From Nitriliruptorales bacterium (GTDB lineage: Bacteria; Actinomycetota; Nitriliruptoria; Euzebyales; Egibacteraceae): a stretch of 6,665 nt of DNA. The stretch lies in NCBI GenBank assembly GCA_007133145.1, contig SLNF01000114.1, positions 1 through 6,665 on the forward strand. The letters are read 5' to 3'. Positions 1 to 3,846 of this stretch are shown piece by piece. A program made the position numbers and the translations under genes. Position 1 is the stretch's first letter. Each line of letters opens with the position of its first letter. Under the pieces are notes generated by a model. The model worked only from the letters and a program-made list of their open reading frames with translations. It did no database searches and was not told the origin of the DNA.

Positions 1-1
1 C

Positions 2-2059
2 TTGAGCGTGCCGGGCCTGGGGCTCCTTGTCGCGGCGGCGACGTTCAGTCGCGCGCAGGCGCAGCGATGGTCGCAACACCGCGCAGCGGCCGAGGTGGTG
101 GACGCGAGCGGCCCGGGTGGGGATCTCGTGGGTCCCCTCGCCGAGCAGTTGGGGCGGTTCTCCGCCTCGGGGATCCCGGTGGTGCTCGTCGTCGAGGACG
201 CCCACGAGGCTGACGCCTCGCTGGTCGACCTCGTCGTTCGCCTGCTCGACGAGCGTCGCGGCCCGGTGCTCATCGTCGCGACCGCCTGGTCGGGGATGCT
301 CGACGAGCCCGACCGTGCCGGGCATCGGCTCGTCGCCGACGTGGCAGAGCCGTCGCGCACGCGCTGGCGCACCGCGGAGGTCGGCGCGCTGTCGGCTGAG
401 GACCTCGAGGCGTTGGTGGCGGCGTTGCTGCCTCAGGCCGACCCGGCGTCCAGGGAGGTGCTCGTCGAGCGGTTCACCAACCCCCTGGCGTTGGAGTTGG
501 CCTGCTCGCTGGGCAAGGTGCGACGGGCCGTGGACCGACAGGCGCTGACGAGGGAGGTCGTGGCAGCCCTGCCGCAGGAGGTCGGCGCGCTGTACCGCGA
601 CATGTGGGCCGAGCTGCCTGCCGAGGTTCGCTCCGCGCTCATGCTCGCGGTGCTCGCCTCCCCGCGGAGCGTTGGCTCGTGGACCCCGGAGCGCTGCTGG
701 GACCCCGAGGTGACCCAACGCGCCGTCGAGGCTCTGCCGTGGCTGGAGCGCGAGGCCGCCGATCTCCGTGACCGGCTCGACGGGGAGGCCACCGCCTACG
801 CGTGGGTGCGCCACGTCGACGCGTGGCTGCGCCGTTGCCACGAGCCAGTGCAGCACGAGATCGTCGAGGCGCACGCCCACGACGAGTTCGTCGACGCTGA
901 GGTGGTCGAGTACGCCGCGGCGCTGGCCGCTGGCATCGACCTCGACGATGAGGGGCTGCCGGCGCAGCGGCGCCGTCAACAGGCGCAGCTGCTCGTGTCG
1001 CTGGCGGCCCGCCGACTCGTCTCCTGGGACGAGGCGACCGTGGCCGCCGCGGACGCGCTTGTCGCCGAGGCCGCCGCCTCACCCGACGTCGACAGTCAAG
1101 CGGTCGTCGTCGCCGTCGGCGAAGCGGTGCCCGGCGGTGGCGACGCCCTCGCCGACGTGCGCCGGCGCCGCCGCGTCGCTGAGGCCCGCGGCACGCTCGG
1201 GCGCGCTGACGCTGCCGCCGACGAGCTCGGCGACCTGCTGGCGCAGGCCCGCCAACGCCTCGCAGCAGACCATCCCGAGAACCTCACCACCTGGCACGAG
1301 CATGCCCTGTGGCTGGGCCGCTGCGGGCGTCTGGACGAGGCGGTCGAGCAGTGCCAAGGGCTGCTCGAGGTGCGCGAGCGGGTGCTCGGGGTTGAGCATC
1401 CGGACACGTTGCGGACGCGGAGCAACCTCGCGTCGTGGCTGGGGCGTGCGGGGCAGGCGGAGCGGGCGGTGGGGGAGTTCGCGGCGTTGCTGGAGGTGCG
1501 TGAGCGGGTGTTGGGGGTTGAGCATCCGGACACGTTGCGGACGCGGAGCAACCTCGCGTCGTGGCTGGGCAACGCCGGGCACGGTGAGCAGGCCCTCGCG
1601 CAGTTCCGCCAACTGTGGGCCGACCGCGGCGATGCGCTGGGCCCCGAGCACCCCGAGACCCTCCGGGCTCGCAGCGGTGTCGCACGCTGGCTCGGGGAGA
1701 CCGGGCAGGTCTCCGAGGCCGTCGAAGCGTTCACGTCGCTGCTGGCGGCCCGCACCGACGTGCTCGGCCCTGGGCACCCCCGGACCCTGCGCACGCGCCG
1801 CGACCTCGCGCACTGGCTGGGGCGCTCGGCAGGACCGACCGTGGCCGTCACACGGCTGCGCGACCTGCTCGCCGACCAGCAGGAGCACCTCGGGGCCGAG
1901 CACCCCGAGACCCTCGCCTGTCAGCACGAGCTCCTCAACTGGCTCGATGCAGCCGGCGAATCCGACGAAGCGGCACGAGGCCGAGCCGAGCTGCGCGCGA
2001 CCTGCGAGCGCGTGCTCGACGAGGGCCACGCGCTCCTGCGAGCAGTCCGTCGAGTCTGA
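2..2059 (+). CDS. STAND-type NTPase with C-terminal TPR repeats (5' partial)
   Basis: The frame is open from the window edge, and the TTG at position 2 is probably only an internal codon. The protein is read as the C-terminal part of a signal-transduction ATPase. Seen, in visible residue numbers: a Walker B-like strand and acidic pair VVLVVEDAHEAD (60-71), a sensor-1-like strand PVLIVATAW (88-96), and NPLALELA (160-167) at the place of the STAND GxP/'PLAL' motif. A mostly helical alanine/arginine-rich middle (about 190-420) follows. From about 424 to the end come seven TPR-type repeats of 42 residues with the pattern HPxTLxxxxxLAxWLG and a helix ending LLxxRxxxLG. The Walker A P-loop is absent and must lie upstream. 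Family knowledge: such proteins bind a ligand through the repeats, then oligomerise, and serve in regulation or phage defence. The effector domain would be N-terminal and is not visible, so the role is open. A GC hairpin follows the stop. Confidence 0.85.
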   Translation: MSVPGLGLLVAAATFSRAQAQRWSQHRAAAEVVDASGPGGDLVGPLAEQLGRFSASGIPVVLVVEDAHEADASLVDLVVRLLDERRGPVLIVATAWSGMLDEPDRAGHRLVADVAEPSRTRWRTAEVGALSAEDLEALVAALLPQADPASREVLVERFTNPLALELACSLGKVRRAVDRQALTREVVAALPQEVGALYRDMWAELPAEVRSALMLAVLASPRSVGSWTPERCWDPEVTQRAVEALPWLEREAADLRDRLDGEATAYAWVRHVDAWLRRCHEPVQHEIVEAHAHDEFVDAEVVEYAAALAAGIDLDDEGLPAQRRRQQAQLLVSLAARRLVSWDEATVAAADALVAEAAASPDVDSQAVVVAVGEAVPGGGDALADVRRRRRVAEARGTLGRADAAADELGDLLAQARQRLAADHPENLTTWHEHALWLGRCGRLDEAVEQCQGLLEVRERVLGVEHPDTLRTRSNLASWLGRAGQAERAVGEFAALLEVRERVLGVEHPDTLRTRSNLASWLGNAGHGEQALAQFRQLWADRGDALGPEHPETLRARSGVARWLGETGQVSEAVEAFTSLLAARTDVLGPGHPRTLRTRRDLAHWLGRSAGPTVAVTRLRDLLADQQEHLGAEHPETLACQHELLNWLDAAGESDEAARGRAELRATCERVLDEGHALLRAVRRV
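1271..2056 (+). repeat. Tandem 126-bp TPR-coding repeats
   Basis: The histidine codon that opens each module falls at 1271, 1397, 1523, 1649, 1775, 1901 and 2027, an exact 126-bp (42-codon) spacing with no insertion or deletion. The first six modules carry HP followed by a leucine three residues on and WL nine to ten residues later. The last is cut short by the C-terminus (GHALLRAV). This is the kinesin-light-chain-like TPR type in which each unit forms two antiparallel helices. The strict period implies selection on the superhelix or ongoing unit exchange. Confidence 0.85.
1367..1569 (+). repeat. Two near-identical adjacent TPR modules
   Basis: The 77 bp at 1367-1443 recur at 1493-1569 with only three differences, all synonymous (an Arg CGC/CGT and a Leu CTC/TTG). 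The last 56 bp of each copy (1388-1443 and 1514-1569) are identical. Both copies use codons that are rarer elsewhere in the gene (GTT, CAT, TTG, GCG-rich runs), while the flanking modules are diverged and use GGC/CTC/CAC. This points to recent duplication or gene conversion of one module. Confidence 0.9.
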
Positions 2060-2106
2060 CCCGTGACCCGCCGACAGCCTGGTCTGTTGCATCCGGACGG
2101 CGTGCG

Positions 2107-2126
2107 CCGGGGAAGGGGGACCCCGG
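2107..2126 (+). terminator. GC-rich hairpin after the NTPase gene
   Basis: CCGGGG (2107-2112) pairs with CCCCGG (2121-2126) around an 8-nt purine loop, starting 48 bp after the NTPase stop codon. There is no T tract, which is common for GC-rich actinobacterial terminators. It could also be a chance GC stem. Confidence 0.3.
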
Positions 2127-2252
2127 GGCCGTGTCCCGTCGAGACGCTGCGCCCAATTGCTGGGAGCATCGGCAACCCGTGTGAAGTGGACATATCGTCC
2201 GCCCGTCGGCTACACCACGCCGTGCGCTTGTGCAGGCCACCAACGCGCGTCG

Positions 2253-2281
2253 TTGACACGGCTGGTAGCGCTGCGTAGCAC
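2253..2281 (+). promoter_or_regulatory. Candidate sigma-70-type promoter
   Basis: A perfect -35 hexamer TTGACA (2253-2258) is followed after exactly 17 bp by TAGCAC (2276-2281), which keeps T1, A2 and A5 of the -10 box. Transcription would start near 2288, at the foot of a 9-bp hairpin. No plausible protein start follows on this strand, so the product would be an RNA. The -10 lacks the final T, so strength is uncertain. Confidence 0.4.
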
Positions 2282-2367
2282 GCGACTTCGTCTGCGTGGC
2301 CAGACGAGGCGTGACCTTGACCGGCAACGACGAGCGAGGCCCAGGCCACGGGGCCGCCGCGGCAATG

Positions 2368-2413
2368 TCTACGGATCGGAAGCTCGGGAGTTCGAACCCT
2401 CCCCGGCGCCACA
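2368..2413 (+). other. tRNA-Arg(ACG)-like 3' half; possible attachment-site scar
   Basis: From the anticodon-loop-like CTACGGA (2369-2375) through GATCGGAAG, the T-arm GGGAG-TTCGAAC (2386-2397) and on to a CGGCGC acceptor-like end followed by CCACA, the segment runs parallel to the 3' half of bacterial tRNA-Arg(ACG) as I recall it, at roughly three quarters identity. The 5' half is missing. The GGGAG stem pairs with CTCCC (2399-2403) only if the T-loop has eight bases, so this is not a normal tRNA. A 3' tRNA half of about 45 nt is the usual core left at one end when an integrase inserts into a tRNA gene. A decayed tRNA gene is the alternative. Confidence 0.4.
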
Positions 2414-2449
2414 CCGCTCTGCCGCCATCCGCCCCGGCGTCACCGCAGG

Positions 2450-2475
2450 TCAGCGCCCCGAATCGGGGTCGCTGA
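2450..2475. terminator. Long hairpin, possible bidirectional terminator
   Basis: TCAGCGCCCCG (2450-2460) pairs with 2464-2475 around loop AAT: 11 base pairs with a single bulged T at 2469. It lies between the convergent NTPase and GNAT genes, so it could act on transcripts from either strand. There is no T tract. Confidence 0.4.
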
Positions 2476-2484
2476 AGGGTCCTG

Positions 2485-2507
2485 GGCCCTCCTCAGCGAG
2501 GAGGGCC
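2485..2507. terminator. Perfect 10-bp hairpin, likely terminator
   Basis: GGCCCTCCTC (2485-2494) and GAGGAGGGCC (2498-2507) are perfect complements around a 3-nt loop AGC, only 9 bp after the hairpin at 2450-2475. A tandem pair of strong hairpins between convergent genes is best explained as bidirectional transcription termination. A structured RNA element is the alternative. Confidence 0.5.
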
Positions 2508-2535
2508 GCCCATGCCCGCCGCACCCCGCACCGCG

Positions 2536-2578
2536 CCACGATCGGCGGATCCCGGTCGTGGAGGCGCAGCGATCCGCC
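2536..2578. other. Two mutually exclusive overlapping stem-loops
   Basis: CCACGATC (2536-2543) can pair with GGTCGTGG (2554-2561, one G-U). GGCGGATC (2544-2551) can pair with GATCCGCC (2571-2578, perfect). The loop of the first stem contains the left arm of the second and the loop of the second contains the right arm of the first, so only one can form unless they make an H-type pseudoknot. It lies 60 bp beyond the GNAT stop. Confidence 0.35.
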
Positions 2579-2637
2579 ACCCGGCTCAGCGCCGAAGGCC
2601 GTTGTGAGCAGTGGCGCCGCCGGTAGGCAGGGGCCGG

Positions 2638-3174
2638 TCATCGAAGACTGGTGCCGTCCGGGCCCAAGGCCCCGTGCAGGGCGCGCGTCATGGTCCGCGC
2701 ACCATCGGCGGCGTCGTGGGTCACGAACCCGTGCTGTTCGTAGAGCGTGCGGGCGGGGTTGTCGTCCTCGACGCTGAGGCTGAGTCGGCTCGTGCCTGCG
2801 AGGCGCTGCTGGGCGATGATCGCGCTCAGCAGGCAGCGGGCGAGGCCCCGGCGGCGGAAGGCCGAGGCCACCGCGATCGTGAGCTCGGGGGTGTCGGCGT
2901 CGACGAAGCCGTAGCCGCGGCGGTGCTCGTCGAAGCGCCGCGCCCAGACCGCCCCGGCGGGGCTGCCAGCGACGTGGGCCACGAGGCCGTGGTCACCGGG
3001 CCGACCCCACTCCTCGAGGTACACCGCGAGCGTCGGGTCGCCCAGCGCCTCCTCCTTTGGTGGCAGCGGGCTGTCGGGACGCCAGAACGCGGCCTCGTAG
3101 AGCATTGCGCGCAGGAAGGGCAGGTCCTGCGCGTTGGCCGGCAGGATCGACAGTGTCGTCGCCGGCACGCTCAC
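2638..3174 (-). CDS. GNAT-family N-acetyltransferase
   Basis: A 178-aa single-domain GNAT enzyme, expected to move an acetyl group from acetyl-CoA to an amine; the substrate cannot be told. Seen: an N-terminal stretch DLPFLRAMLYEAAFW (17-31) typical of a common actinobacterial GNAT subgroup, the substrate-side region to about residue 90, and beta-4 ELTIAV (97-102). Motif A follows with the acetyl-CoA pyrophosphate loop RRRGLA (107-112, the R/Q-x-x-G-x-G/A pattern), then motif B LSLSVEDDNPARTLYEQHGF (131-150). Length is normal for the family. The GTG at 3174 is chosen because GNAT homology begins there. The same frame is open to an ATG at 3456, but that part is arginine-rich and unlike a GNAT. 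The Shine-Dalgarno is weak (GGGGG 8 nt before). The start overlaps the stop of a possible small ORF by four bases (GTGA), which suggests translational coupling. Confidence 0.88.
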   Translation of the reverse strand: MSVPATTLSILPANAQDLPFLRAMLYEAAFWRPDSPLPPKEEALGDPTLAVYLEEWGRPGDHGLVAHVAGSPAGAVWARRFDEHRRGYGFVDADTPELTIAVASAFRRRGLARCLLSAIIAQQRLAGTSRLSLSVEDDNPARTLYEQHGFVTHDAADGARTMTRALHGALGPDGTSLR

Positions 3175-3305
3175 TGGCCGACCCCCAGCCCTGCGGTGAG
3201 GTCGCCGGCGACCTTGCGGCAGCGCCGCGATGCCCATGCCCCGCCCAGCGCCACGACGAGCACGGCCCGCGTGCCACTCCCATGCCGTACCGTGCCGTAG
3301 CGCAT
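3171..3305 (-). CDS. Possible 44-aa peptide upstream of the GNAT gene
   Basis: No known family is recognised. From an ATG at 3305 the frame gives 44 residues: a short polar start (MRYGTVRHGSGTR), a hydrophobic stretch AVLVVALGGAWA (about 14-25) that could be a short membrane segment, then a basic patch SRRCRK (26-31) and a neutral tail. Its stop TGA is embedded in GTGA with the GNAT start, the usual sign of coupled genes, and third-position GC is high (38 of 44 codons). Against it, the frame stays open far upstream to 4133, the Shine-Dalgarno is weak, and any frame in this DNA has high GC3. It may instead be part of the GNAT leader. Confidence 0.3.
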   Translation of the reverse strand: MRYGTVRHGSGTRAVLVVALGGAWASRRCRKVAGDLTAGLGVGQ

Positions 3306-3527
3306 GCCGGGCAGCCTGCCAGAGATCCCGACCGGCGGCCCGGGTCCTTGACGCCGCTGACTCGTCGTTCGGGAGGGCGGCGAGAGCGCGTGCGCTGCGG
3401 GGAGTCCCCGGAAGCCTTTGGGCTCGGAGAGCCCGTGAGCCGGAGACGGCACCCAACGCAGCTGCGTGGACGCTCGGGATACCCCCCGCGGGGGTAGAGC
3501 GGGAGGATCCGGAGGTGGTGTTCGGCG

Positions 3528-3580
3528 CTCCCTGCCGCCTGGTGGTCCGGCGACGGGCTGGGCTGGACCCGGATCAGGTT
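3528..3580 (-). promoter_or_regulatory. TPP-riboswitch-like 3' half (incomplete)
   Basis: On the minus strand AACCTGATCCGGGT (3580-3567) matches the conserved P4/P5 strand of thiamine-pyrophosphate riboswitches, and GGCGGCAGGGAG (3539-3528) resembles the closing GCCGGCGnAGGGAG. CCTG-AT-CCGG can pair with a later CCGG and CAGG as in the real element. The loop between is much longer than the usual few bases, and the other half, marked by CTGAGA, is not found within 200 bp upstream. The next gene is a GNAT enzyme, not a thiamine gene. The overlapping plus-strand frame offers a coding explanation for the same bases. Probably coincidence or a decayed element. Confidence 0.15.
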
Positions 3581-3717
3581 GGCCCCGCGGGAGGACGCCG
3601 CGGCCTGGGGTTGCCTGTCGGCCGTCGTCGCCCTCGATGGTCGGATCGTTGCCGGCGGCGCCGCCAGCGTGGCACGCGCGCCCCACCGGTGGGAGCTCGA
3701 GGCGGGAGGTGGCGAGC
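3546..3717 (+). pseudogene. Coding-like stretch, possible gene remnant
   Basis: In the frame beginning at 3546, 50 of 58 codons end in G or C, and GC falls from about 79% at first to 67% at second positions and rises to 86% at third, the profile of a real GC-rich gene. The translation includes a plausible folded-protein segment (AAAWGCLSAVVALDGRIVAG, then GAASVARAPHRW). It faintly recalls the C-terminal part of CoxM/xanthine-dehydrogenase-type FAD subunits, but not enough to name it. No proper start precedes it: a TAG at 3495 closes the frame, with only a TTG at 3579. Downstream the frame runs into the antisense of the permease gene. If real it is a fragment left by rearrangement. Confidence 0.2.
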
Positions 3718-3846
3718 GTGTCGACTCCGGCAGACTTCGACGCGGCACGGCGCGGGCGTGGCCGTGGCGAGGACGGTGTCCGCCCTGGGGCTCCGCTCAG
3801 GTGCGCAGGTCGCGGCGGCGGAAAGCCACGAGCCCCGCGGCGCTGA
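3718..3846 (+). CDS. Possible short or truncated ORF with a perfect ribosome-binding site
   Basis: A GTG at 3718 follows GGAGGT (3705-3710) by 7 nt, a textbook Shine-Dalgarno and spacing and the best translation signal in the window. The frame reads VSTPADFDAARRGRGRGEDG, a credible N-terminus, but stops after 42 residues. Its last 50 bp overlap the 3' end of the permease gene on the other strand. No family is recognised. It may be the stump of a gene cut off by rearrangement, a genuine small protein, or a chance signal in G-rich DNA. Confidence 0.22.
   Translation: MSTPADFDAARRGRGRGEDGVRPGAPLRCAGRGGGKPRAPRR

Larger units (their letters stand above)
2286..2507 (+). ncRNA. Candidate structured non-coding transcript
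   Basis: No family is recognised; this is inferred from ordered signals only. Downstream of the promoter candidate at 2253-2281 come a 9-bp stem with a 6-nt loop (2286-2294 with 2301-2309, one G-U pair) and a GGCCC/GGGCC stem with an 8-nt loop (2338-2355). Next are a tRNA-Arg-like 3' half (2368-2413), then two tight hairpins at 2450-2475 and 2485-2507, the second a perfect 10-bp stem suited to ending the transcript. A complete tRNA cannot be folded: the five bases before the anticodon-like loop do not pair with those after it, and no matching acceptor 5' strand is seen. The alternative is a tRNA-derived attachment scar with unrelated hairpins nearby. Confidence 0.25.
3306..3796. other. 491-bp gene-poor stretch between GNAT and permease genes
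   Basis: No protein gene here is convincing. Seen: a tight hairpin GGGCTC-GGA-GAGCCC (3420-3434), a perfect 12-bp palindrome ACGCAGCTGCGT (3456-3467), a hairpin TACCCCC-CGC-GGGGGTA (3480-3496), and perfect palindromes GGCGGCGCCGCC (3654-3665) and CCCACCGGTGGG (3682-3693). It also holds a TPP-riboswitch-like segment, a coding-like plus-strand stretch and a strong ribosome-binding site, listed separately. As it lies downstream of the permease and upstream of the GNAT on the same strand, it should hold the GNAT promoter, but no clear -35/-10 pair was found. Confidence 0.5.

Noticed and set aside
1079..2092. Minus-strand 337-codon frame within the NTPase gene
   Set aside because: It is the antisense of the TPR array: its apparent repeats only mirror the plus-strand repeats, and the plus strand carries recognisable NTPase and TPR motifs.
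2333..2413. A complete tRNA gene ending near 2411
   Set aside because: The anticodon-stem bases do not pair, there are about eight bases between the D-like stem and the anticodon stem instead of one, and no 5' acceptor strand complementary to CGGCGCC is present.
2450..2641. 63-codon minus-strand frame next to the GNAT stop
   Set aside because: It runs through the two terminator-like hairpins, has no recognisable protein feature, and codon use fits chance.
3175..3456. Extension of the GNAT protein to an ATG at 3456
   Set aside because: The added 94 residues are arginine- and alanine-rich with no GNAT features. The GTG at 3174 gives the normal family length.
3340..3460. Cobalamin-riboswitch-like words (GGAAGCC, AGCCGGAGAC) on the plus strand
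   Set aside because: The conserved core order and pairing of the B12 element could not be laid out, key bases are missing, and no suitable gene follows on that strand.
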